Shown: piece after piece, positions 26,364 to 34,400 of the stretch
Layout: each line of letters starts with the position of its first letter
Position numbering within the stretch: position 1 is the stretch's first letter
Assembly: GCF_030388665.1 (NCBI RefSeq)
Contig: NZ_CP128846.1
Coordinates: 6,398,501-6,462,500 of the forward strand
DNA length: 64,000 nt
Direction: 5' to 3'
Source: Streptomyces flavofungini
GTDB lineage: Bacteria; Actinomycetota; Actinomycetes; Streptomycetales; Streptomycetaceae
Made by a program: the position numbers and the translations under genes
The notes under the pieces: generated by a model
Told to the model about the DNA's origin: nothing
What the model saw: the letters and a program-made list of their open reading frames with translations, nothing else
The model's database searches: none

Positions 26364-26855
26364 CTATGCCGGCGCAATCGCACTCTTCACAGCCGTAACG
26401 AAGGCGTCGTACGCATCACAAACTGCCGTGACGCTCTCGTCCACCTCGACGGATGTTCCCTTCCTCCGGAGGGTGTCAGCCACGTGTACAACCGCGTCAC
26501 ACAACTTCCGAGAAGCCTTCTCTGTTTCGACCGTGCCCACGAATCGGATCTGTGCTTGAGCTTGCACAAGCACGTACTCCGTCTTATTGATCTCAGGCAG
26601 ATGATCCTTCAGCTTCTTCCGGGACGGGCCGGTCACAGGGCTAACAGCTGTGGTGAACGAGTGGTATGCAGCGAGAAGGGAGGCGTAGGACGCCAAGCCC
26701 TCCTGTCGAAGCCACCTATGGTGGTCATGCGACAACTGCTCGCGAACGATCTTTAGCTGGAACCTGGACGACAGGAAGGCGCCGACTGCACCGCCGAGCA
26801 CACCAGCAGTGCCGCCGATTCCCGCAGCCAAAAGTGACACGGTACCCGGGTCCAT
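26364..26855 (-). CDS. membrane-anchored hypothetical protein
   Basis: The 163-residue protein begins with a hydrophobic, glycine-rich span (VSLLAAGIGGTAGVLGGAVG), then a long helical cytoplasmic or external domain (QLKIVREQLSHDHHRWLRQE). The ATG at 26855 is chosen because it opens directly into the membrane span; the frame to 26906 adds a polar stretch. This layout is common in streptomycete proteins of unknown role. Confidence 0.6.
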   Translation of the reverse strand: MDPGTVSLLAAGIGGTAGVLGGAVGAFLSSRFQLKIVREQLSHDHHRWLRQEGLASYASLLAAYHSFTTAVSPVTGPSRKKLKDHLPEINKTEYVLVQAQAQIRFVGTVETEKASRKLCDAVVHVADTLRRKGTSVEVDESVTAVCDAYDAFVTAVKSAIAPA

Positions 26856-27133
26856 ACCAGCACCCTCGTCTTCTGCCCCTCCACGTGGCACGCAATGCTG
26901 GACCAAGCGAGTGAGTGCAGTGGCGAATGGCGAAGCCTGAATTTTGGCCGGCGCATGGGGAACTCCGGCAAGCAGGTCTGCCCCGCCCCGGGCTCAGGGG
27001 CGGGGAGATGCAAATAGCCCCGATCACCAGCAACCCTGGATTGGCCACGCCGCGCGGACTCGCGCCATTAAGGGACTCGCTACGCCAGGCGGACATTCGC
27101 CACCTTCGCTGAGATCGGACACCGTCAACGGCG

Positions 27134-27349
27134 TCATTTTCCGCAGTGAGGGCAGCGCCTACTTGGCCGACCTCTTGTCTCGATCACGACCCCCAGCTTG
27201 CGGAGGCGCTGCACTTGGTAGTGGGCCGACGAGGCGGAAGCGAGTCCAGCCGCTTCGGCGAGTTCGCGCAGCGAGGGTTCCTCCCCGTGTTCGGCGATCC
27301 ACTCCCGCGCACCGCGCACGATCTGCTGCTGGCGATCGGTGAGGCTCAT
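27134..27349 (-). CDS. LexA-type DNA-binding protein without protease domain
   Basis: The 71-residue protein matches the LexA N-terminal winged helix: LTDRQQQIVRGAREWIAEHG, then PSLRELAEAAGLAS and YQVQRLRKLGVV. The autocleavage domain is absent; it ends RRCPHCGK, perhaps half of a zinc site. Such short LexA-like proteins are frequent in streptomycetes and phages and could repress. It overlaps the upstream gene by four bases. Confidence 0.75.
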   Translation of the reverse strand: MSLTDRQQQIVRGAREWIAEHGEEPSLRELAEAAGLASASSAHYQVQRLRKLGVVIETRGRPSRRCPHCGK

Positions 27350-27573
27350 GACCCGGCCCTCTGGCGTGCCATCTCCTTGAGGGCAACTCGCGCCGCTGGC
27401 GTGCCGGCCGAAGTCTGCCAGTACGGGTGGCTTGCGATCAGCCGGGACAGGCGGAGAAGTCGTCGGCGGTCTGCGGTGTCACCGTCCGGTGGAGAGGCTG
27501 CGAGGTTCCTGTAGGTGACGTACCAGGCCGTCTGGGCCTCCAGGAGGTCCGAGGGGAAGGTGGTGCTGTCCAT
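27346..27573 (-). CDS. hypothetical partner of the LexA-like protein
   Basis: This 75-residue helical protein (DLLEAQTAWYVTYRNLAA, RRRLLRLSRLIASHPYW) is coupled by ATGA to the LexA-like gene. I know the pair as a recurrent streptomycete arrangement but no function. It is divergent from the first connector gene, so the short gap at 27574-27684 must hold promoters for both directions. Confidence 0.65.
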   Translation of the reverse strand: MDSTTFPSDLLEAQTAWYVTYRNLAASPPDGDTADRRRLLRLSRLIASHPYWQTSAGTPAARVALKEMARQRAGS

Positions 27574-27684
27574 GTCTTGAATTAGAGCGCGTGTTCGATT
27601 TTCTGCGCAACATCAAGTCGGCTACGTCATGTGATCGAATCGTCGCGCGGGGGAGTTGAGGGGGGTGTCGATACCTTCGAGCAC

Positions 27685-28125
27685 GTGAGTGAGAATGCCG
27701 TGGGGCTGACGCTGAAGGCCGTCAGCGCGATCGTCGAGAAGAAGATCCTCACCGACACGGTCAAGATCTTTCGAGCCGGGGAACCGGTATTCAACCCGGA
27801 CACCGGCCAATACGAGCCTGGCCCACCAGTCACCGTCTACGAGGGCCCTGGCGCGATCTTTCCGGCGGGCGGGCCGTCCATGGTGCTCCACCTGGCCGGG
27901 CAGCCGTACGTGAACGACACCCCGTCTCGCTACCGGCTCCTCACGCCGCTGTCGGCCCCGGTGGCCTCCAGGGAGGACAAGGTCACTGTCCTTGCGTCCA
28001 GAGATGCGCCCGCGGCCGGGCGGACCTGGCGGGTGCTCGACATCGGAGAGACCTCCACCCTGCCCGTCGTCCGCACGACATGGGTGGACCAGAACACCCA
28101 GGCGACCACCGGAGGCCCGAAGTGA
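27685..28125 (+). CDS. head-tail connector, DUF6093-like (copy 1)
   Basis: The protein (146 residues from this GTG) has the DUF6093 layout: an N-terminal helix (LKAVSAIVEKKI), VYEGPGAIFP, YRLLTPLSAPV, and TWRVLDIGETST near the end. It should join the portal end of the head to the tail. Starts at 27631 and 27700 are possible; none has a strong ribosome site. It restarts the late operon after the insert. The next gene is its paralogue. Confidence 0.75.
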   Translation: MSENAVGLTLKAVSAIVEKKILTDTVKIFRAGEPVFNPDTGQYEPGPPVTVYEGPGAIFPAGGPSMVLHLAGQPYVNDTPSRYRLLTPLSAPVASREDKVTVLASRDAPAAGRTWRVLDIGETSTLPVVRTTWVDQNTQATTGGPK

Positions 28126-28547
28126 GCACAGTGATCGACCCGGAGGAGATCCGGAAACAGCTGGAGGCCAAGCTCCTCCTGGACACGGTGCGCATCACCC
28201 GGCCGATCGGCACCCCGAAGCTTGACCCGGCCACCGGGCTCCTGGGTGAGATTCCTGCGGAAGTGCTCTACGAAGGGCCTGGCGCCCTGCTGTCGGGCCA
28301 CGGCCAAGTCACCGCCGAGGGCATCGTGGGCAAGCAGTGGCTCGACGACACCGTCTCCTGGTACCGACTCCTGACGCCCCTCAGCGCACCGGTTCCAGCC
28401 CGGTACGACCGGGTGGAAGTGACCGTCGCCCACTCGGGCAGCGCCGCCACTGGCGGCCGCGTCTGGCAGGTCCTCGACCCGGCGGAGGCGTCGACCGTGG
28501 AGCTGGTGCGAGTGACGCGCCTGGACGAGATCACACCGCCCTCGTGA
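28122..28547 (+). CDS. head-tail connector, DUF6093-like (copy 2)
   Basis: The 141-residue protein aligns end to end with the previous gene: VLYEGPGALLS, WYRLLTPLSAPVPA and VWQVLDPAEAST stand where copy 1 has its equivalents. The sequences are diverged, so the duplication is not recent. GGAGG lies six bases before the GTG, which overlaps the previous stop by four bases. The two may form different connector rings or subunits of one. Confidence 0.75.
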   Translation: MSTVIDPEEIRKQLEAKLLLDTVRITRPIGTPKLDPATGLLGEIPAEVLYEGPGALLSGHGQVTAEGIVGKQWLDDTVSWYRLLTPLSAPVPARYDRVEVTVAHSGSAATGGRVWQVLDPAEASTVELVRVTRLDEITPPS

Positions 28548-28587
28548 CGCGAGTTGGGACTTCCTTCAAGAGTCCTACGCTCGATGC

Positions 28588-28986
28588 ATGAAGATCACTG
28601 ATGGTGTGGCCGATGAAGCCCATCAAGTCCGCATAGCTATGGACGGCAGCAAGACCATCGAGGTCGACGGCATCGACTACTCGCGGGTGGTCGCTGCCTA
28701 CACCCTCCATCAACAGGCCGGGGGGCCAGCTGAGTTGGTGATCCAGTGCGCCTCGGGGCGAACGGTCCCCGCCTTCGACGGGTACGCGCGCGTCGCCGTC
28801 GGTGTCCCATACGAGCCAGGGGAGGCCGCAGCGCGCTTCCTGAGCGCCATCGATGCCAGCTTGCTGGAGAAGGCGGCACTGGCGCGGCCGGATCTCGACG
28901 GCGGACAGCACGGATTCACCAAGGCAGTCCTGGCGCAACTCCAGCAGTGGGCACGGGGAGAGTTCACCGAAGAGGGGCGAAGCTGA
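28588..28986 (+). CDS. hypothetical connector-region protein
   Basis: The 132-residue protein has a beta-rich first half (IEVDGIDYSRVVAAYTLH) and a helical end (AVLAQLQQWARGEF). It lies between connector and gp10-like genes and overlaps the next by one base. A virion-assembly role is suggested only by position. Confidence 0.6.
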   Translation: MKITDGVADEAHQVRIAMDGSKTIEVDGIDYSRVVAAYTLHQQAGGPAELVIQCASGRTVPAFDGYARVAVGVPYEPGEAAARFLSAIDASLLEKAALARPDLDGGQHGFTKAVLAQLQQWARGEFTEEGRS

Positions 28987-29399
28987 TGGCCGGAGGCTCG
29001 CGCCGTCGGGGCGGCGCGACCTCCAATGCCCCGCAGATCGCCGCCCGAATCAACGCCCGCGCCGCAGCAGCCCTGCCCGCGGTCGCCGGTGTGGTGCAGC
29101 ATCACGCCATGCTGCTGGAGACCAGGATTAAGGCCCACGCCAGCGGGCGTCCCGGCCCGAACGCGCCGACGGGCGACTACCGGCGCTCCTGGACCCACGA
29201 GATCAGCAGCAACGGCCTGGCAGTCCAAGCCACCGTCGGCACGAACAAGCCGCAGGGGCGGCGGCTGGAGTACGGGTTCGTTGGAGCCGACAGCCTCGGC
29301 CGGATCTACAACCAGCCCCCATTCCCGCACGTGGGACCGGCCGTTGAAGAGATCCGTCCGGCCTTCCTGGCGGCCCTGCAAGCGGCGGTGGGCGACTGA
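28986..29399 (+). CDS. HK97 gp10-like neck protein
   Basis: The 137-residue protein matches gp10-like head-tail joining proteins: AARINARAAAALPAVAG helix, GDYRRSWTHEI, LEYGFVGADSLGR and PPFPHVGPAVEE. The ATG at 28986 overlaps the previous stop, so the longer frame from 28746 is rejected. It should take part in joining the tail to the filled head. Confidence 0.75.
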   Translation: MAGGSRRRGGATSNAPQIAARINARAAAALPAVAGVVQHHAMLLETRIKAHASGRPGPNAPTGDYRRSWTHEISSNGLAVQATVGTNKPQGRRLEYGFVGADSLGRIYNQPPFPHVGPAVEEIRPAFLAALQAAVGD

Positions 29400-29833
29400 T
29401 GGCCGTATCCGGACGGATCATCAGCCTCGCCGTCCAAGCGATGCTCAGCAGCGCGACGGGCCGATCCTGCGGATACGGATCCGCACCCACCACCAGCAGC
29501 ACTCCGACAGGGGCGGCCGTGCCGTACAGCGTCCTGTACCCCGTTGGCTCGACCAGCGACGGGCCCCCGTTCGGAGACGCCAGCGCCGATGCTCGGATCG
29601 TGTACCAGGTGACGTCGGTGGCCACCACAGCCGAGCAAGTCGAGTGGATGGCGGACAAGGTGCGCATCGGGATGCTCGCCCAGACCCCGCGCGGCTACGC
29701 CCATCCGATCACGCCTCCCGGGTACGTGGTGATGTCCCGCGAGCTGGACAAGGAGGAAGGCGTGACCGCTGCGAGCGGCGTATACAGTTACATTCAGCGG
29801 TTCGCCATCGAGGTCACCACCCTCGTCGCCTGA
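29399..29833 (+). CDS. tail terminator/completion-like protein
   Basis: The 144-residue protein follows the gp10-like gene with a one-base overlap. Its pattern (YSVLYPVGSTSDGPPFGD, ADARIVYQVTSVA, QVEWMADKVRIGML) is that of actinophage tail terminator proteins, which cap the tail tube before head joining. Identification rests on these segments and synteny. Confidence 0.7.
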   Translation: MAVSGRIISLAVQAMLSSATGRSCGYGSAPTTSSTPTGAAVPYSVLYPVGSTSDGPPFGDASADARIVYQVTSVATTAEQVEWMADKVRIGMLAQTPRGYAHPITPPGYVVMSRELDKEEGVTAASGVYSYIQRFAIEVTTLVA

Positions 29834-29965
29834 CCGCAGAACCTCACCGCGGAGGCCCATCGCGGACGCCCGGCCACTCGGCACGGGCCGACTCCCAGCT
29901 TGATTTGTTGGGGACGGGCCTGCCGTGCACCGGGGCCGCCTTGGTCCCCGGAGAGTGAGAGTCGC

Positions 29966-30475
29966 GTGGCCGCCACGCAGCAACGCTTCATGCGCCGAGG
30001 GACCACCCTCTTCTATTTCCTCCAGAAGATCGCAGCCGACGACAACGTGCCCACACGAGCGGAGTTGGCCGCAGCCAACGCCACCGACTTGTCGGGCACC
30101 ATCTCCGACGTTGAGGGGTGGTCGCTGGAGAACACCCCGATCGACACCCCCGACATGGGATCGACGTTTGCGACGTCGATCCCGGGCGAGGACAAGGCCG
30201 ACAACAGCAGCCTCACGTTCTACGAGGACAAGGTCACCGACACCGTCGAGACGCTGCTGTCCAAGGGGGTTGTCGGGTTCATCGTCATTCTGCGGAAGGG
30301 GGATGTACCGGCGTCCAAGTCGCTCGATGTGTTCCCTGTCCGCGTCGGCAGCCGCAGTGCCTCCTACAGCACTGGCTCTGAACCGGCGAAGTTCAAGGTG
30401 ACGTTCGGCATCACCGAGGAGCCCACGCTCGACGCCGCCGTGCCGGCCAAGAGCACCGGAGGCGGCACCGCGTGA
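29966..30475 (+). CDS. major tail tube protein
   Basis: The 169-residue protein precedes the frameshifted tail chaperone genes, the standard place of the tube protein. It has a beta-rich sequence with VEGWSLENTPIDTPDMGS and SLTFYEDKVTDTVETLL. GGAGAG precedes the GTG at 29966. It should polymerise into the tail tube. The 130 bases before it hold no gene. Confidence 0.8.
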   Translation: MAATQQRFMRRGTTLFYFLQKIAADDNVPTRAELAAANATDLSGTISDVEGWSLENTPIDTPDMGSTFATSIPGEDKADNSSLTFYEDKVTDTVETLLSKGVVGFIVILRKGDVPASKSLDVFPVRVGSRSASYSTGSEPAKFKVTFGITEEPTLDAAVPAKSTGGGTA

Positions 30476-31080
30476 CCGCGATGGTCCCTGAACCTCCGGC
30501 GGCTGCTGTCGCCCGCGACCCTCACTGGTCGGCGAAGATGTCCCGGCTGAAGGCCAGGAAGCTGCCGGAGCGCGCCCTGAGGCTGTGTGATGACGACGAG
30601 GCGAAGAAGAACGCCACCGACGCCGCGTTGGAGTTGGCCAAGGCCCGCACCACCGCCCGCTCGGCGTCCGTCGAGCAAGGCGTGGCGGAAGCCGAACGCG
30701 AGCAGTGGATCACCGCCCAGGCCGAAGTCGTCGCCGCGCAGCTCCAGCTCGACGACGCCGAACATGCCCTGGCTGACGCCACGGTGGTCCTCACCTTCCG
30801 CGCGCTGCCCCGACCAGCCTGGGAGCAACTCCTTCGCGACCATCCGCCCACGGAGGCCCAGGCCGACCAGGGCATGGAATACAACATCGAGACCTACCCG
30901 GCGGCACTGATCGCTGCCTGCCACATCGAGCGTGACGACACCGGCACCGAAGTCGCGGGGATGACCGAGCAAGAGGCTCAGGAACTTCTCGATGCCTGGC
31001 CGGACTCGGAGGCGAAGGCCTTGTTCACCAGCGCGCTGGTGGTCAACCAGACGCTCAGGGCCGACCTGGGAAAAGGCTGA
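30472..31080 (+). CDS. tail assembly chaperone, short (G-type) form
   Basis: The 202-residue form is made by ordinary termination at 31080. It is helical and charged (QAEVVAAQLQLDDAEHALAD), ending VNQTLRADLGKG. The 3' end carries the slippery heptamer GGGAAAA in the correct phase, so a fraction of ribosomes should shift by -1 into the next frame and make a longer GT-type protein. The chaperones load the tape measure protein before tube polymerisation. It overlaps the tube gene by four bases. Confidence 0.85.
   Translation: MTAMVPEPPAAAVARDPHWSAKMSRLKARKLPERALRLCDDDEAKKNATDAALELAKARTTARSASVEQGVAEAEREQWITAQAEVVAAQLQLDDAEHALADATVVLTFRALPRPAWEQLLRDHPPTEAQADQGMEYNIETYPAALIAACHIERDDTGTEVAGMTEQEAQELLDAWPDSEAKALFTSALVVNQTLRADLGKG
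31068..31074 (+). promoter_or_regulatory. programmed -1 frameshift site GGGAAAA
   Basis: In the zero frame the heptamer reads G GGA AAA, the canonical X XXY YYZ arrangement, two codons before the stop of the short chaperone. After slippage the -1 frame stays open to 31409. Confidence 0.85.
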
Positions 31081-31409
31081 TCTCTGATGCCGGATTCCGC
31101 GCGGAGATGGAGGTCTGCTCCACGTACGGCATCCCACACTCCCAGTTCACCGGAGCCGGGGACGGCCGGTGGACGGCGCTCGACCGCGCGAAGGCCGTCG
31201 CCTACCTCGCCTACGCCAGGTCTGTGTGCGAATCGTGCGGAACCCGCGCGCAGGAATGGGACGAACAAGAAGGAGGCGATCGGTTCGCGTACGTCACCGA
31301 CACCCATCGGTGCCTCGGCTGCGAGCTGATCGCGATGGAGCAGGAACAGGTTCCGGACGGTCCGGAAGGCCGCGGGGTGAAGGTCGGGCTTCGGCCCAGG
31401 AAGGCGTAG
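31074..31409 (+). CDS. tail assembly chaperone, -1 frame extension (T part)
   Basis: This frame continues from the slip as RLISDAGFRAEMEVCSTYGI and runs to YLAYARSVCESCGTRAQEW and CLGCELIAMEQEQ. It adds 111 residues to the 201 read before the slip, giving about 312. Two CxxC pairs (CESC, CLGC) could bind zinc. An internal ATG at 31107 exists but has no ribosome site, which supports expression by frameshifting. It ends four bases before the tape measure gene. Confidence 0.85.
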   Translation, partial: RLISDAGFRAEMEVCSTYGIPHSQFTGAGDGRWTALDRAKAVAYLAYARSVCESCGTRAQEWDEQEGGDRFAYVTDTHRCLGCELIAMEQEQVPDGPEGRGVKVGLRPRKA

Positions 31410-31412
31410 CCG

Positions 31413-34400
31413 GTGGCTGGGGCCTACACCCTCTACGTTCATATCCACGCCGGAGTCGCAGGCCTTGTCGGTGGCCTGCGAACCGCCGCCGGCCACGTCA
31501 CCGCGTTCGGCGGACAGATACGCCGCCTCGACGGCGACCTCAACCAGCTCGCCACGCGCTCGGACCAGACCCGCCGCGCCATGGTCACCGGCTTCACCGT
31601 GGCGGGCGCCGCCCTCGGCGGGGCCTTCCTCATCGGAGTGCACAACGCCATTGAGCTCGAAAAGCGGATGGCGAACGTCATGACGATCTCCAAGGAGATC
31701 AACAACACCAACATTGAGGGATTCACCGACCAGATCATCGAGCTGAGCACCCAGCTCCCGCAGACCGCCGACCAGCTCGCCGAGGGCCTGTACCAGGTCG
31801 TCTCGACGGGATTCGATGGCTCGGACGCGATGACGATCCTGAAGGTCGCCGCTCGCGGAGCCGCCGCCGGTCTGACCACGACTGAGACGTCCGCGCGCGC
31901 TCTCTTGGGCGTGCTCAAGGCGTACGGCATGGACGCCTCGCAGGCCAGCGACGTCATGGACGTCATGTTCCAGACCGTCAACTACGGCGTGGTGACGTTC
32001 GACGAACTGGCCCAACAGCTCGGCGACGTCATACCCATGGCCTCTGCCGCCGGAGTCGAGTTCGACGACATCAGCTCCGCCCTCGCCGCCGTCACCCTGA
32101 CCGGCATTCCCGCGGCGGAAGCGGTGACGGCGCTCAACATGCTGATGACGCGGATGATGAAGCCCACCCGCGAACTCCAGGACATGATCAAGGGCTTCGG
32201 GTACGAGTCCGCAGCAGCCGCCCTGGAACAGGACGGCCTGTACGTAGTCATGCAGAAGGTCCGTAACGCCACAGGCGGCAGCGCCGACCAGCTCGTCCCC
32301 CTGCTGAAGGACATCCGCGCGGTGCGGGCGGCCCTGGCGCTGTCGGCCGCTGACGGGCAGAACTACGCCGACACCTACAAGGGCATCAGCGTCGAGGTTG
32401 AGCGGGCGGGCGCGACACAGCGGGCGTACGCCATCCAGATGGACACCACCGCAGGCCAGTGGAGTCTCTTCCGCAACCAGGCCGCCGCCCTCGGCATCGA
32501 CATGGCCCGCGTTCTCCTCCCCGCCCTCCAGGCCGTCGGCGAGTACGCGAACGTCCTGGCGGGCGCGATCAACGACCTGCCCGGCCCCGTGAAATCCCTC
32601 ATGGGCGTCCTGATCGGCCTGTCGGCTGCCGCGCTGCTCGCGAAGGCCGCGTTCCTCCGGTTCTCCGTCCAGTTGGCGACGTTCCGCACCCAGCTCGCGG
32701 CAGCACGTGCCGGAGGGTCGATGATGCCCGCTGTGCTCAGCGGCACGGGCATCGCCGTCGCAGGCCTCACCGCCCTGCTGGCGATTGGTGTCGGCGCGTA
32801 CGCCGCGTACTCGGCCAGCAAGCAGAAGGCGAAGGCCGCCACCGAGGAGCTGGTCACCGCTCTGCGCAAGGAACGCGAGGAGGGCGAGCAGGGCGCGGGT
32901 CTGCGCACCCTCACGGAGCAGTTGACCAACAGCGATGACGTTGACCAGCTCAAGGAGGCCGACGTCGACGTCAACCGTGCCATCGACGCCATCACCTCGG
33001 GCGGCAAGAAGCTTCAGCGCCTCAGGGACGAGCTGGACCTGAAGAAGACCGAGTCGTGGGAGACCATTCCGGGCGGCGGCTGGACTTACGACGTCGACTT
33101 CGACCGGGCCAAGAAGGTGTTGAACAAGCAGCACAAGATCTGGTCGGACGCGGTCAAGAAGGAGAACGAGCTCGCGGCCAACATGGCCGTCGTCAACAAC
33201 AAGATCAAGGCCAACCGTCGGGAGGCGGCTGGCGCCTGGGACATCACCCAAGGGCTGCCGACGGACAAGAACGGTGCTCCGCAGTTCACCGACCAGATGG
33301 AGGCGATGGCCAAGACCCTCGAATCCATCGTTGACCCTGCGAAGGCGTGGAAGGCCGCCCAGGACAACGTCGCCGCGGCCAACCGGAAGGCTGGCCGGTC
33401 TGCCGACGCCTCCAAGGCTTCGCTCGCCGACTACGTGAGGGAACTGCGCAAGCAGCTCAAGGCCCAGCAAGATTTCCAGCACAACCTGGGTCTGCTGGCA
33501 TCCGAGGGCCGTCTGGATCTCGCTGATCACTTCTCCAAGCTCGGACCTGACTCGGCGCCGATCCTCGGCGAGCTCGTCAAGCAACTCCAGAAGGGCAAGG
33601 GGAGAGTCGCTGACGAGCTTGAAAAGATCATCTTGGAGTCGGCCGCACGCTCCACTCCCGCATTCCGTGCCGGGCTGGAACAGCTCCCGGCGATCTCTGC
33701 GAGATACGGGAAGAAGGTTGCCAAGGCCTGGGCCGACGCCGCGGCGACCAACGACCCCGGCAAGCTGTCTCGCGTCATGCGGGACATGGCCGTCGCGGAC
33801 ATGTCCAAGGCGGCCAGGCGCCTTCCCAAGGCCGCCTCCGCCCAACTTGAGAAGGGCATGAAGCTCCTCTCCGATGTGTCCGCGCGCTTCGGCAAGGAGG
33901 CCTCTACCTCGCTCGCCCAGTCCTTCCTGAAGGGCGACATCGAAGAGATCCGCTCCCAGCTCGGCTACTTGTACGGCGCGGGCCTGCCGATCAGCGCCCC
34001 GGACCTGTCCGCGGTGGTGGGCGCGTTCAAGTCGGCTGGCTCAACTTCCCACGCCGAGTGGTCCGGCATGCTCACCCTGATCGTGGCCGTGGCGCAGAAG
34101 AAGGGCAGCGCCGCGGCTGCCGCGCTGACGAGTGCCCTGCTGTCGGGGGACATGGCGGCCGTGCAGACACAGCTCGACGGCATCGGCGCCTCCGTGGAAC
34201 GGATCCCCGGCTCGAAGACGATCACGATCAGCGTCAACCGGCCCTCGTCCGTCATCATCCCGATCATCGGCAGGGCCACGCCTACCTCGTGGGACCGCGA
34301 CGCCAACTTCGTGCCGGACTCCATCCAGGCCCGCAAGCACGCCAACGGGGGCGTGATCGACTACTACGCCGACGGCGGGGTCCGCCGCCGAGAGAATCAC

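Noticed and set aside
27574..27684. LexA/SOS box upstream of the LexA-like gene
   Set aside because: Only one half-site, GTTCGA, is present; the actinobacterial TCGAAC-N4-GTTCGA box is not complete.
30978..33845. 955-codon leftward open frame
   Set aside because: It is antisense to the tape measure gene, has no ribosome site and shows shadow composition.
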